Below are positions 23,955 through 38,806 of a DNA stretch of 64,000 nt, in pieces. Both the position numbers and the translations under genes were made by a program. This stretch comes from Ficedula albicollis (lineage: Eukaryota > Chordata > Aves > Passeriformes > Muscicapidae). The DNA is taken from NCBI RefSeq assembly GCF_000247815.1, contig NC_021677.1:7704447-7768446 (forward strand). Reading direction: 5' to 3'. Each line of letters begins with the position of its first letter. Within the stretch, counting starts at the first letter, position 1. The notes below the pieces were generated by a model. That model was not told the origin of the DNA. It made no database searches and saw nothing but the letters and a program-made list of their open reading frames with translations.

Positions 23955-26900
23955 AGGGTATTTTTAGTGTCAGCAGGTTTTAAACTTGACTACTTTGGGA
24001 CTTAGGTGACTTTGATTAACCTGTTTAGTTACTCGTGCATATGAGGGTGGCACACTCCATTTTTAAATAAATTCAGATTTGCTACTCTAAGCATATTTTT
24101 AACATCTTATTATTTTGCAACTATTTATGATGCATATCATCCCAGCTTCCAGCTGGAGTGTAAAAGTCTTTGTTTCCCGTATTCAAAAACATGAAAGTTA
24201 TGTTTCACAGGAGAAAAGTCATGCAGGTATTTTGCATGCAAGTTAATGATAATAATAATTAATAAACCTCTTCTTTTAAATGGATTTTTATCCTATTTTT
24301 ACAGCTTGACAGAAGATTTTAGGAACCCTTGATTTTTTGCTCCTTTATGTCCCTTTTGCAGTCTTAAGCAGGTCATTTTAATGTTCGTTGCTGTTAAACT
24401 GACTCAGAGAGATGTAGAGACTGCCTTTTTTAGGGGTTTTAGCTTAATGGTAAGAAGAGTGACAGCGACAGTGCAAATGAAACAGTACGAACAGCAAAAT
24501 AATTGCTGACATTAAGATTTTGATGTGCCAAAACATCACCTTTTCAAGTCAACTTGAATTATATTTAATCCACAGAGTTTTAACTTCATGTATTCACGGT
24601 ACACACATCCTTAAAAGTTAACAGTGAGTGAACTGGCATGACTGAAGTACCAACACCACAAGAAAAGTCCACCAAACCCCACAAAAAGCAAAGGCATTTG
24701 GTTTTGGGGGCTTTTTTAGTCTATGGAAGTCTGGTATTTTTCATTGTGTCTTGCTCTTGGTTCTCTCCAGGAGCAGTGCCAAGACACTCTGAGAGAGGCT
24801 ATTCTTGTTCTGTTCACAGCCCAGCAAGAAGCAGGAAGCTCCATAAATCTCACAAGAAAGTCTGTTTTGCCAGCAGGGCTGATTCTGAAGTTAAACCAAG
24901 TTGTGTCATAGACTTCAACAAGGATCCAGCCAGGCTGAATCATCACATTTAGAGAAATCAAAGAGCTTCAGATAGGTTTGGACAGAGATCTGGAAAGTAT
25001 CTAAGCACTAAGTATCTCAGTAGAACCCAAAATCAGATTCCCCAAGCAGTTGCACAACAGGGCCAGGGGAAGCACCAGCAACACTGAAATCCAGCTCCTG
25101 ATCAGGCTCAAGGAAGGTGTCAGAGGCAAAGCATCAGGGTTTACAGAGAGAAATGACAGAAGCTGAAGACAGGACTGAGCTCCATTTTATGGAAGATTTA
25201 TTTAGGATAGAGTTTTGGGTAGTTTTTTTCTTTGCTGGATTTAAAAAAAAAAAATTAAATCTATCCTCCTGTAGAGATCAATTATGCCATATGCAAGACT
25301 GCCTAGCTGCCTTTGCAGAGTTATAAAAGTTGCTCCCCACTCCATAGCTTGTTTCCCACGTGTTGGCCCACCAAGGATTGAATTAGAAAGCAATCAGGCC
25401 CGCAATGGTGAAATAAAGTTTTATTTCCAGAAATGTATGCTAATTTTGGACAAGGCAGCCTGCTCCTCGTGGCTCTGTTCTTATTACATATATTAACAGT
25501 GGTCTATTTGACATGCTGTGTGAGTGCATGTGCTTGGAAGGATATTCCCAGTCAATGCGATGAAAATTTCCAGTATGTTAACACAGAAGGAAAAATTCAA
25601 GAACCATTCACACATTTCTGAATTTGGATTAAATGTAAATGAAAGAAAATCAATGAGCTTTTGGCTGGAAATGAACATGAGGTCACACCCGCAGGGCGTC
25701 AGGGTAGAAATAAGCAGCAAATTGTTTCTCTGCCCTTGAAAATATCATCAAAACCCCATTAAGGAAAAACTCCAGTAACCTCTTGATGCATTTTTTTCCC
25801 AGAAAGAGAAAATCACCATCTCTGTCACATCTACCTCCAAACAACAAGAGAAAGCAAGAAAAATAACCATGCAAGAAGTGATTCCAAGGGTGTTTTTCAA
25901 AACTGTAAGAGATTCTAGTTCAAGTAGCTGTTTTCTGACCCTCCTTCCTTCCCTCTCTGAAATATAAAGCCCGGCAGTATTCTGGAAAGAGAATTATTTA
26001 CCTACAAAAGTCTTACATTGCAATATTTCTCCTGGATAAAACATTAGAATTGGAACATTCTCACAACTCCACCAAAGACTACTGGGTTAGCTGCCATTAC
26101 ATCACAAGATGTACGTAAGCCAGACCCTCCTAAACCACCCAGAGGTAGAACAATTAAATACACCAGATCCTAAAGATCCCCCCACGTTCCTTGTAATGAG
26201 TTCTCAGGGAAAGCTAAATGCCCTGCATGCACCCTGCCTGTATTGATAAATGACATGGACCAGAGGACGAGCCTGGTCAGAGCCGCCCACACCACTGTTA
26301 ACCTGCTCACAAATGTGGGTTTGGCACTTGCCAAATTCTCCTCTCTCAGATTTGCACGATCTGAGAGATAGCAAAGGTCAATTATTTCCACCAGGCAGCA
26401 TGGCCCAGGTGTCTTGGCTCTTTGGGAGTGGAGGAGGGTGAGCTCAGCCACACGGCTGAGTCATGCCATGCTCTTTGATTTCCAGGCCAAAGAACCATCC
26501 ATGGCTCATTGTGTTCTGCTACAGACACAACCCTGACAGTTCGAGTTGAGAAGAGCACTGCCTGCTCCACTGTCTCTCCATAAATCCCTCAGGACTTCTC
26601 TAGAACATGTCGGTGGGATTTCTGGTGTGATCTGGAAGATCCCAATTTGAAGTACATTGGAAGCAGCCCGTTTTTCTTGCGCAAAAAATGAATCACCAGG
26701 AGTTCTTCTGTAAATCTAATTCAGGCAGTGAGACTAGGGGATATTTCCACAACTTTGACCTTCATTTTGGATGAAGAAGCAATACATTGTCTTTCTCATA
26801 ACTAAGACTCCAAAGGACTTGTTAACACTGGAGCCAGAGCACATCTCCATGAGACAGTTTGGCCCATGCAACTATTCGCTTTCTATGGGGAGGAAATTGG

Positions 26901-29900
26901 GTCACAACTTTGGTGATTTACTTTTCCAAGGCTTTTTCAGCATGTGAGTAGCACTGCTGAAAGCAGGATGAATGAATCACAAATCCTAACTCTGCAGGGA
27001 AAGCAGATGATTATTTGGATTTTGGGTGGCAGCAGGTTGCAGCCACAGAATGGGATGTACTTCCTGGAGTCACCTGAGCTAGGGGTGACTCAGAATGGCA
27101 CCATGGAACCAGGCTGGAGAGCTGGCCCTGCTCTGCCACAGCTGCAACAGCACATCTGGGCCATAAACTCTACCTCTCAACATCAGACAGCAGGGGGCTG
27201 AGAAGTCAGATTCCTCAGCACACAAGGTCACCAGGCCAAAGCCTTTTTATGGATTTCGCCATCAAAACAGGATTTAATAGCACGCAGTAAATAAGGCCTT
27301 GGGCCACACGTGGAACAATGAAGATGAAACAAACTACTGAATAGCTGCTCATTAAGAGGCCTCTGAACATCCTGTGCACAGAGGTAAGAGGTGGCTGTGG
27401 AAAAAATAGTATGTGATTAGATAATTTAAAAATGAATCATAATGAATTACACAGGCAGCTTTAATTACGGCATTTCCTAACTTTTCCGTGCTTTTCTTCG
27501 TGACATCAAATATCCTTCCAATGTCATTTTTTGTGTACACAGCATAGAGCTCTGTTCAGCTATGCTCTGAAGGCCACAGGAATATTTGCATTGCAAAGGC
27601 ACCACAGGTTTCCCTCACAGGTATTTTCTCTCCAAATCACTTGGATCACCAGCTTTGCGTGGAGGAGACCCTGCAACCTTTACAAAGAACTACTTCAATA
27701 ACTCAAGAGCAAGAACAAATTCAAGCCCTGTGTCTTTAAGAAGAATCAGAAGATAAAGACAGAGCAGCAGAAATACTTGTTGTACAACTCAGCTCTTCCA
27801 GCTAAATCAGCTTATAACCATACCGGATTCCAGGGCGTCCGTGGGAAAGTATTTATTTTACCTGTAAGTATAATTGCAAGCAATAAAAACAGCTCATACC
27901 TTGCCAGAAAGGGTGTGAATTTCTAAACAGAAGGAAAAACTCTGAATTCCAATACCTGAGCAAACAAGTTAGTATAACAGAAAAAAAGTAAATGAAACAG
28001 CATTGCCGAAACAATGAGCTTATGGTTTGCCAACAGCTGGATTGCACTATCACTTATAAGTGCTGCTAAAAAGGCTGTGACTTCTGAGCACATTTTCTTT
28101 TTAATCCAATCATTTTGTTTGTGAGTGCATAAGATGCATAGAGAGGGAAATCCAAAATACCGCCCCCCCCCCAAAAGCCGTTTCTTTTCCCTTGGAAGAC
28201 ATTTCACTAGTTTAGCAATAAAGAAAAAGCACATCTTGCCAGCATAAAAACTATTGGCAACACAAATATTGCTGTGGCCTTCAGAAGGTAGGAAAAGAGA
28301 ATGGAGCTCCGCAAAAAGCACATGTACAGAGTTAAAAATATGATCTGCCATGTTTTGATCTATCTTGCCAACTAAAAGCTTCACAGTTTGTTGTCAAAAC
28401 AGGGATACAAAGGTTGGAAGTGCTGCTTGTCTCACAGCCAGCTCATGACAATGTAGTTTGATTGCAATCTCAACCTGTGTCATGCCCAGGTTGTCCTGTC
28501 ACGTAAAGCTTCACAGGTGTGCCACAAAATGAATGAGGAATTTGACTTGCCCAGCCCATCACTTGAATTTGCATGGACACGTTTTTTGAACAAAATCTCA
28601 CCAGACAAAGATTTCCACTGGCAAGCTCCTGCATTTCCTCATGTGCCACAAAACTCTCATTGCCTTTCTGACAAGTGTCATTTCCAGCCCTGAGTGAAAC
28701 CAGAACATTCATGAAAAGAAAACTAAGTGAGAGAACAAAGTTAATCAACTTCAGAAGCCCTTCCAGAAGTCTGTTTTATGACATGGTTTAAGACAGGAAT
28801 GATTTCAACTAAGCCTGTTCGACTAAGCCTCAGCATCGTATCTTGATAGGGAATTAGAACACCTAAAAATGTTACTAATTTTCAACTCCCAAATCTTTGG
28901 CCTTCAAGCTGACAATGACACCTTCTCGATCAGGTCTTTACACCTCTGTAGTCTCCACCTTCCTTTGGCTGCTCAGCCCTGCTGAGTTTTTCACACCCAG
29001 TTGACTTCTCCTTTTCAGTCTCTGATAATCTGCTAAACCTCTTCTACTCCTTATCACAATCTAAGTTGGCAGCTATTTTGCAGGTCTGCTTGGAGGGCTT
29101 CTTATACGATACTGAAAATCCTAGAGATGCTGTACCTCTCCTATACAGAATCTCTGCATTGTATGTGCACCTGCTTCTTTCTGCTGTGTACCTAGACAAA
29201 TGCAAGATTTTTCTTTTATGCCAGCCAGCCCATTATATATGAAGGCAGAAAATTGTGCTGTTTTAGCCCAGAAGGTCTGGCAGTGGTGGAACTCACAATG
29301 GCAGCAAAAATAACGTCTGGCCAAAATGCTCCTTTCGCCTAGATTTGGCAGAGTTTGCCATATTTGAAAGCTATCATGCAGCAGTCTCTGGGTAAAATTC
29401 ATCATATAAGGAAAAAACCCAGCTAAACTTTAAAAATAGGATGCATTTGTACTTGGCAACACTGGTTTTCTGATTGTTTTCTAATCGCAAAGACTAAACA
29501 AGATGGCTGTGGCAAAGCAAACTGAAAATGAAGGCAAAAACAAAAAACCTATAGACAACTCCACAATACAGACAATTTCCATGCAAACTGCAACTGTTGA
29601 ATTTCAGGCCTTTCAGCTGCCTGTATGCTTAAAAGCTTTTTATTCAGCAAACAATTTACTTTGTAACAAACCTAGGCCTGGAAAATTTCTGCCCAAAACA
29701 TGCTTCTTTCACAGAATCAGAAATTAGCTGATGACTTAATAGCAACCCTTACTGCTAAGCATTATAATAAGGAAGTATTTTATGTATTTGCCTTGCATTC
29801 TACCAAAGACAAAGGTGAGAGACTCGCACTGTTCTTGTACCACACATATCAAAAGTTTGCCAGTAAGAGTCTCAATGGTGGTGTTCCCTGGCTTTTGTGG

Positions 29901-30404
29901 AAGGCTGAAACATCTCAAAAAAAAAACAATAACCAAAACTGGTGGTTAGTACTTGTGATAAAATAACTAAATGAAGTTTGGCTTCATTTAGAAACTGAGG
30001 CTTTTACATAGAAATATAGTTTAAGAGATATGTCTGGGGATGAATAGCAGAGCAATGTACGGATAATAGCCAATATAGCAAGTCTACAGTTCTTTACAGC
30101 ATATTTGGGAAATTACTGCCACAAACATAACAGATGGAAACAAAGGAAGATGCAGTCATTTCCATAATAATACTTGGAGGGTGGAAAATAGACTGAAGCC
30201 CCCTGAATTTTTGTTTCAAAAGTCTTGTTCGAATAATACTAAAATTCACTGCATTAATTCTCCAGAAATCATGAGGAAGATTATCTGAACCATGTCTGGA
30301 CTGAATCTGGGACCTGAAAGAGTGATCCAGTAAGAAAAAAAACCCAAACCATTGACGTCTCAGATACCAAGGGTTAAAATATCTTGGCAAAACCTTATCT
30401 ATAG
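23955..30404. other. Unique non-coding sequence with CNE-like stretches
   Basis: No gene recognised. The C10 run is listed separately. The 27250-27560 segment is free of simple repeats and carries homeodomain-type TAATTA/AATTA motifs. The 24638-24952 (+, 104 codons) and 27923-28384 (-, 153 codons) frames have no recognisable domains. Confidence 0.5.
28163..28172 (+). repeat. C10 homopolymer
   Basis: Ten C in a row followed by AAAA. On the opposite strand this is a T4-G10 switch, a small-scale relative of the T-to-G arrangement at 3.24 kb and 50.8 kb. Confidence 0.95.
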
Positions 30405-31020
30405 CAGATATAGGAGCTGCACAATAGCCATCTGGCCCAGCATCCTGTCTTCAACAATGGCCATAAGCAAACCTCATGTCTAAGTTAAGAACAGGGGCAC
30501 ATGTATAAGCCACTTTCTTTATGAGCTTTCCCAGTCTTGGAATTATTTGAGTTTAAAATGTTTCCTGAGCATGGTGTGGCCACTTTGGAACATACAACAG
30601 AGCTGTCCCTTCCAGATATTTGCCTTGTCTCCCCTTAGAGCTACGCAGGCGCTTTTTGCATCCAAAGCATCTGTTGGCAGGAAGTCTACTTCTTGAAGTT
30701 CCTCTCCTTTGTTTTGAACATGATTCCAGCCAAGATCATTTGACAGCCCTTATTTCTTCCACTCTAAGAGGTGGCAACCAGTATCCACCCATCCACGCCA
30801 CCAGTAGTTTGTAGACTTCTATCAAATGCCACCTTGCTCCCTTATTTTCTGAACTGAAGCGCCCCAGGAGGTCCAGTCAGTCCTTGCTAATCAGATCTTT
30901 GGCCATTCTTTCTACCCTTTCCAGGGCCTTTCATAGTTTTGGGGTTTGTTTCTTGTGTAGTAGAGGGGCCAGCACTGCACATGGGTGGAATATGAGCTTG
31001 CAGAATGACACAGTGGCAAC
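30405..31020 (-). mobile_element. Old CR1-type LINE 3' fragment, minus strand
   Basis: Reading plus to minus, boxes typical of the reverse complement of a CR1 3' end appear in order: 'atctggcccagcatcctgtct' region (about 30430), 'ttcctgagcatggtg' (30562-30576), 'cctctcctttgttttgaac' (30700), 'gtagacttctatcaaatgcc' (30810), 'tctgaactgaagcgcccc' and 'gtccagtcagtcc' (30850-30890), 'ctaccctttccagg' (30912) and 'ggccagcactgcacatgggtgg' region (30967-30988). These correspond to the C-terminal reverse-transcriptase coding region and 3' UTR of an old amniote CR1 subfamily. Both ends are approximate, the copy is heavily diverged and 5'-truncated, and no reading frame survives. It is clearly a different and older subfamily than the copy at 58.6 kb. 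Confidence 0.75.
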
Positions 31021-34000
31021 TCTCCAACACTCCAGGGCCACAGCCCAAGCAGTTTGGGACAACAAGTGAGGAGAAACATCTGGAAACTGGAGGAGAAAGG
31101 GAACAATACAATTCTTATGATAATTATAGCTGCAGAAGTATCTATCTATTCATACTGCAAGGATCTGTACCTCAGCTGAGCAACAGCCTGAATATTTATC
31201 AATAATATTACAAAATACCTTTTGGAACTTGGTTAGCAAAGCCAGATCTATTCAAAGGTATCATCTATCCACAGGTAACACATTATTTAGCTCACAGAAA
31301 GTGATCATTTCTATATAAATATTCCACAGTGGCGGTGCTTACACTTTTCTGTTACTTAAAAACGTTCAGAAGCTGACTAGATTGCCAGTATGTGCACAGC
31401 TGTACCTGTCATGGTCCTCCTCTGGATTTCAGGTCAGGTTTTGTGCTTGTGCCCAGTCTTACACACAAAAGCACCTAAAGTTTGAAATTTCCCTTGACCT
31501 TTCTCACTCCGTGACAACAATTTAGTTTTTTGCTTGGCACTTTTTCAATTGAGGTGCTGCAGTCTGATGGACTGACCAACAAGAAGCACGAAAAGAACTC
31601 AATAATGAGAATTGAGTTTGTGAAAGGCTTTTTATGCACTTGAAAGCATCCCCCTAAAGAGCCCATATTCTTCTGAGCTTTCTGCCTAATGGTTGCCTGC
31701 AATTATTTTCTTGTCTTTAAGTGCATTTATGTAAAGGCTGCAGCAAAAATTGGCACATATGAACAGCAGATTGTCGGTGTTTTTCATTAGTGTGGCAGCA
31801 ACATATCCTTTATTTTTCAGTCCTGGAACAAACGAAACATATTCCACAGAGACAAATCTCCATGATGATTAATCATGAAACATTCCATATGGATGCTGAT
31901 ATCCCACATGCTTTAAATGAGGCTGGGTGGGAAATCTGCTTCATGTATCTCTCAACCCAGCAAAACACTGAAAGGTACCCACAGGTCCATTTCCCTGTGA
32001 TTTTTAACATCACTGAAGATGTGGTTGAGACCAGGTTAACTGTAGGAGCCTTTGGTGTTGTAGTACTGATCATTTAGTGGTGTCATTTTGGAGTTTAGTT
32101 TTTCCATAAGAATAAATATAGGGTTATGTGCACACAAAACTATTTTTGCTGAAGTAGCTTATTTCCGCAACAGATCTGATGTAAATCCACACCACTCAAA
32201 AGTGTTTTCCAATAGCATAAAATTCACTTTTGCTGTGAGAGTTTAGCATTGGACAGAAGGCTTTGGCTGTGCTGCCTCTAGACCCATTTGGCATTCCATG
32301 GAGTACTGCAGTGTGGAACCTTCCTGGGATGCAACTGAACTACACATGGGTTTATGCTTCTAATATATTAATATATTTATATTTTAATAGCTTCCCCATA
32401 TACTGCAGAGCCAACAGTCAAACTGTTCCATAATGCAATATATTGAGAACAATACGCTAGCCAAAACCAGCCCTAAAACAAATAGCCACAACTTAATTGA
32501 CGTAATAGAGGTCTATTTGCTAGCTTGGCACTCTTCACTTATTTGACTTCAACTCAGAAAGTGAATTAAGAGTCTAATGTCCATTTTCCAAGTGGAAATA
32601 GAAGCAACTGCTTCCTATCTACGTACATAAATTAAAACACCAGAAGTACAGCACAGTATTCTTTGCTTTATGACTGTACCTCAGTCTGAAGTATGAGTTC
32701 AGTTCTGATTTAATTTTTCCTTCTCCCAGACATATTTACTATCTCACTTCCTCAAAATCCATTATTGATGACAGACTGCTTAATCAGTCAATGGCTCTCA
32801 CAACATTTCTTTCATCTTCTGACCTGCAGTGTTTCAGTGTTGTCATATAAATGGGTCTCTGCCCTCACAGCATATGATAAAGTCTCCAGATTCTGAGCTT
32901 CAGCAGGCAGAGAAAACCAGCTTAATAGTGAAGGAATTACATCTTTAAAATACTTTCTACCCCTTCCTGAAGCTCCCTGGAACAAAAATGGCTCCTGAGA
33001 TGGCTTCTTTTCAGATAGAGGTTCAACAAAACAAGGTCTAAAAATCGGATACCCAGATGCAAATTTTGATAAAAATGAATCCACATCTTAATATCCCTCC
33101 AGAGTCAGGGATAATTCGCTCATAGTATTACAATGTTGGCCCTTGCTGGGACATTTCACTCATGACCCTCTTAATCCAATCAGCTTCTGATACACACATG
33201 CTTTCCACATGCCAGAATCACTAGCAAACAAAAAAACCCTGAACCATAACCTTTTTCTTTCTCTCTAAGATTCCTGTCCCAGCATGCTCTCCATCCAAAG
33301 AGCTCAAAGGGTTTGGTAGGAAGATAGATAGGTAAGATTGTTTCAACAAGGAACTTGGAAGGACTAGCTCTTGCAATGATTCATTTATGAAGAAAAATGC
33401 TCCTACAAACTCAAAGCACCTGGAATGGAGGTGTATGTAAAATGAAACATATTTATGATGTATATTCAATTTTCATTTTCAAATAAATATATAGCAGGTA
33501 TAAAACTGCCAGCTTAAATTCTTGGCTTTGGTGAAGACATTTGATTTGCTCTTTACTAGCATTTAGAAAAGTTTTTTTTTTTTTTCCTAGTTATTTTCAA
33601 AAAAAGATAACTGGCCTTCTGCCTAGTTTTTGGGCTAGGTTTTAAGCTACATGAGTATAATCCAAGAAACACCCTACTGAACTTAAATGAGAGAATGAGA
33701 AAAGCAGCAACATGGATTAATATGTTATTCAGAGGCTTCACAGAGCTCCTGACGTAAAGAATCAGTCAAATCTTCACCACGTCAGGCCTCGGGAGAGCCA
33801 AGTGGCCTGCATTTCTTTATACAGTTTTCTTCACGCCATCGCAATTATTACTCTTGAGCTAATGGTACTTTACTGTGAATAAATACGCAAAGTGGAACCG
33901 ATTGAATGAAATCCAAAAACCCAAGACACAAAGCTCCTCTGCTGTGTGCCAGGGCCTCACAGCTGCTGAGGCACGAGCTAGAAGACAGCTATATTTGCCT

Positions 34001-37000
34001 GGTTCACTACAAGGCTCTGGTGTGGGCCCCATTATAAGTCGATATAAGATTAAAGAAAAGCAAAATCAAACCTTTCCATAAATCCATCTGAAAGCAAACT
34101 CTGCAATGCTGCATAGACATTGATTTACACTAGCATTCAATTTTAGGGACTAAAACATCCCATCAGAGCAACAAACAAAAAATTAACCTATCGTTGACAA
34201 TTTTCTCGTTCATGATTTAAAACAGAAGCATTCACATAACTTGAAAGCATATCAAACGTGCTATTTTTCTAATCACTATGAACAGCAGAAACAGGTCTTT
34301 TAGCCATGCTGAAATCACAGCAGGGACTTTGCCACTGCTCATTGAAAACAACAGTCTGGCCCACACAGTAAAATTTTAACATATCTGTGACTTGTTTTGC
34401 ATTTAACTGGAGCTCTGAAAAATTATACCAGTAAATAGCATTAAAATCTTCTGTCCAAAGTGGAAGTCTGCCTGGATCAGTGGCTTTATTTAAGATTTAT
34501 CACTCTCCTTTGGTCCACATTTGAACTCCCCTCTCTTCCTGGCCCCATGGTGTATTCCAGCAATTTCTCTGGAGCTATGCAAAGGTAGCAACTTCTGGCA
34601 GACAAAGGTCCATCTAAGACATGAATCAAAGTCACCACCAAGCATTTCAAAGTGAATACTACTTTCATCTGAAGAGGAAACGGTGTCTTTTAAACTTAAT
34701 TATTTTTCCATGGTTCTTCCCACTGTTTAACGGCTAACAGGAAAAATAAGAGGTCTTTTAAATTACTAAGCAAACAAAATTTCTGAATCACTGTATTCCT
34801 TCCGACACCACAAGAGTCCCAAGAAAGGTGACCTTCTCACTTCTGGACTTTCTGGAGTATGGCTGGAAGGCATCAGGCAATTTTGTCAGGGGAGTTAAAA
34901 TCTAGAAATTTAATGAGCATTGAAGGGAAATTCCTAGCACAGTGATCAGTTAGATCCTCAACTGTAGTTGGTATCCTGGAACTCAATATTTTTGCCAGGA
35001 CTACAAAAAATTGTCAGCTGTGGTGTTCCTGGAGGTCCATTTGCCACACACATCCTGACCCTCACATATTCTGAAAGCATGAGCTGCATAATCAGTCAGG
35101 TCTAAGAAGGGTAAAGTGCTGAAAGACACTCCCAGATCAAACGGGTGGCCTTTCATCCTGGTGTCTATATAAGAAAAATTGTGGACCTTAGCCCACTTAA
35201 TTTTGAAGTGTAAAGAATTGTTTTTCTCTATTTTCCCTAGGAAGATATAATCAGGCCTTGTGTAAGTAGTAACTATATTATTATTATTTACTAATGCTAT
35301 TGATTTGCCAACTTAAGGCTACCCCAACCAAAGATTCAGTCAATTTTATTTTCTTTCAAAACAACAACTTCACCTCCATGTCACTGGAGCACTGGGGCCT
35401 TAGGACAGAGCTGTAATTACTGGTAGCACCACATCAACAGAGATCAGGGCAGTGGATTTGGCAGCCTTTAGGGACCTATCAGTTTCCATGCCTCCAGTAC
35501 AGACCAGACCACCAAGGAAGTGTAGATAAATATGGTAGGAGGCTTAGGAATGTGCTGGAAACTTTGCATCCAAGTGCTCCAAAGAAGATATTGTTTAGGT
35601 AAAACGAGACACAGTTGTACACAGAAAATATTCGTTGCAATGGTTGCAAACGGGACCTGAAAGCTTTCTGCTACTGAAGGATAGCAAAATCCATTAAACA
35701 CAAAGACACATCCCATAGATCCTAACAAATAAACCATGATACAAATTCAGATGTAAGGTTAACTTCAGATCTCACTGTAAGCTCATAAGGCTTTATGTAA
35801 CCTTGCACTTACAGTGACACTTTTTGTTTGCTCCTTTGTTAAAACTACCTCTAGCGGCAAAATTCACTATACAATTTGCTTGAACCAAACCATGGTAGAA
35901 GAATTCTTTCCCATTCCCTGTCCTTCCCAGTTTCTCTCTGCCATCCTCATTTATTTTGATGTCCCTTATGTACCTTCCTGACATTGTCAGTCTGAATGGT
36001 CAGCCTCCCCATTATGGATGTCATGAAAACCTTTTGCATTTAATAGAATCAGAAATTAATTAAGGCAAAAATCCCACCAATTTTTGTAACAGCATTGAAT
36101 ATACTCAATACGTCAATATACTTAAACATGTCTCAACAGCACAAATTAAACAGGATGGACAGACAGAGCAGGAAGCAACTGAGAAAGCCACATGCCTTGT
36201 CAAACAAGCTCTGTCCATTTGCTTAGATGACACTGACCTGCTCACAATTATCCTAAATACCCAGCTTGGCCTGCTGTGAGCTTGTGACTGGAAAAAAAAA
36301 ACAACAAAAAATCCTGACCTCTGAGCTTTGCAGCAGGCACAAATAACAAGGATGAGCCACAGAATAACTTCATTTTGTACAGATAATTATTCATGTTCCT
36401 CTTCACATCAAGTCCTACCTTATCCTAGAAAGGAAAATTGAAGTCTGGTGGCTGTAATTTAAAGAGAAATGGAGCACCATTGACTGGGAGTTAGAGAGAT
36501 CACTTTGCTGGAAATACAGAAACAGTATCAATCACACCATTCCAAATGCCACTGACTCTTCCCTTCAGTGTATAGCTAAAAGCAGAAGAAAGAGAGAGGG
36601 ACCAAAGAAAGCAAGGCTGTTGATATACGAAGAAAATTTCTCAAGTATTTACAGGTCTTTCAATACTGAATCAAAGGTTCTGTCTTGTCAAGAGGTGATT
36701 CCAGGGAGAGGAGAGGGTTTTATTTCAGAAGTATGCCCACACATGGGGTTTTGGTCCTATTCCTCAAGCTGACTCTGCTAGAAGTAACTTGCAAGACTAG
36801 CCAGGTCCCTTAACACACAGTCCCCATAAACACTAGGTTTGCTCCTGAAGCTCCTGAATTCCTGGAGGATATTTTCATGTTGCCCCCACCTAGTGCCAGT
36901 TTTTGCACCCTGACAAAAGGTAAAATTGAGGGGACAATCTGCAGAATCTTCACCACTTTGGTCTTCAGAGCCTGCAGATTAGCAATTAACTCAGGTTGGC

Positions 37001-38289
37001 AACACAAATTAAAAACCAAGTATGGTATGGGAGAAGAACAAATCAAAGAGACCACTATCCCAGGGAGGATCTGGTTGAAAGAAGACAAAGGGCCATGCTA
37101 AGAACTAGAACTACTAAATTAATGTAAGAATTTAGTCATACCTAAGAAATATGAATATGTCTACCTGGGGAAGGTATAATGCACAAACAGGGGCCATCAG
37201 CCTCAGGGAAGCCGAAAACTCCCAGCACTCAAACATTTGCTTTTACCAAAGCCTGCAAAAGGAGCTGGGTAGTGAATGCTACCTACCTCTTGTCAAGGGG
37301 CTAGGCCACCACTGCCTCTCTCTCACTGGTGTGTTAAAAGACAAATCTGTGTTCTCACACATCATAAATCTCTGTTTCCATTGGAACTACCTTTAAAAAT
37401 AGTTGCAGAAATAGTGGGAACAAACACTAACAAAAGGCAGGGAAAGGATTTACTCCTCATGGCATTAATTCCTTCACTAATAGACCATAACTGCAAATTC
37501 AGTTAATCTTAATAGCAAAATTAGGTTCTTACCTGTTACTTTTTGCCATTCACATGACCTTTAGTCATTGCAACTGGAATTGACTTGTGTGGGTGTAGTT
37601 TGGTATGAGAATTGAAGGCTCTCATAATTCTCAAACACACCTACATTGATGTAAAAGCTGCTTAGTGTTTCAATGGAAAAAAAAGAAAAGATAAGTAAAT
37701 CTTGATAATGTAAATAGTGCTCAAGCTTTAGAGATCATTTCCTGAATAAGCAGAGTAGGCTGGGTCAGGGGGTGGGAGGGAAGACTTGGAAGAGATTTGC
37801 TATCAGGATTTCACAAAGCAGTTGAAAAATATGAAGATTGACAAAATTTGTTGTTTGATATAAACTGAGGATGCTGTAATGATGAAAATGAAGATCAACT
37901 GATCCATCCTGCTGACATCCAAGCACCTGTGACAGTGCTTGGAGCTGATCATGGAAACAGTCCAACTCATGCTTGCTGTTTCAACACAATATGAACTGGA
38001 TTATAACATGATATCCTTTTCGTATATCCTGAATGTTCTCAAAAGTCTCACCGTCTCTGGTTACTCTCAAATCAACAAGATTTTGCATTTCTCATCAGAG
38101 AATGATTTTTTAAAAGAGATTTTCTCTGTGAGACTTGTTTGTTATAACAGGCTGAGAGTGCACACTCAGACTCCGAGGCCTCCCTGGCAGACCTGAATTA
38201 GCATAGAAGCTCTGAAGCACTTCTCCAGCCATATAATGTCCCCATTACGAGGGATAGTTTAATATGTGCCTTTAAATCAGGCTCAGAAT
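31021..38289. other. Unique non-coding sequence
   Basis: No exon or RNA gene recognised. It contains a T14 run at about 33572-33585 and AT-rich stretches around 32360-32400 and 35270-35300. Open frames are 98 codons or fewer and look random. Confidence 0.5.
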
Positions 38290-38330
38290 GGCTTGTTGTT
38301 GTTGTTGTTGGTTTTGGTTGGGTTTTTTTG
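38290..38330 (+). repeat. (GTT)n / T-G-rich low-complexity tract
   Basis: Several GTT triplets followed by GGTTTTGGTTGGG and a T run. It is similar in style to the tract at 3.2 kb. Confidence 0.85.
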
Positions 38331-38798
38331 TTAAAACTAATCTCACAAATACAATGCTACATCAGCAGGCTCCATTGATGCCAATCGCAATGCTGGGAAA
38401 AAAACTTTTCTTTATTCAATTTGGGCTTTATTGGCAGTGAAATCTGAAGGGGAAAAGTCAACAATCAACATGATCTAAATCTCATTTTCTTCCCATTCCT
38501 ACTATTGAAATGAGAAAGGATCTCCCCACTTGGCCTAGGTTTGAATGTAAAGATATGACCAAAAGTATGTATTCGATCACCAGCTGCTGAAACCATGTGA
38601 TTCTTATCGTCTGCTAATGGGCCATCTGTTAAAAACCAGATGGGGCAATGTTCTTTACCTTTCCCATGACCCACCCTTCCTCCAGGAATATATCTTCTGT
38701 TAATGGGCCATTGAGTCCTATTTGCATGACTGATAAAATTACATCATCCCATTGTGAGATGCTCCACCCAGGGGGAGGAGCAAAATATTTTCTACCTA

Positions 38799-38806
38799 GA
38801 TAAAAA
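38799..38806 (+). promoter_or_regulatory. TATA-like box in the LTR
   Basis: GATAAAAA sits about 200 bp upstream of the LTR poly-A signal, at the expected U3/R position. It is a candidate relic promoter, and no use by a host gene is evident in this window. Confidence 0.4.

Noticed and set aside
30405..31020. Initially considered as exons of an unknown gene because several short frames align in series
   Set aside because: The ordered boxes match the reverse complement of a CR1 3' end, which explains the sequence better.
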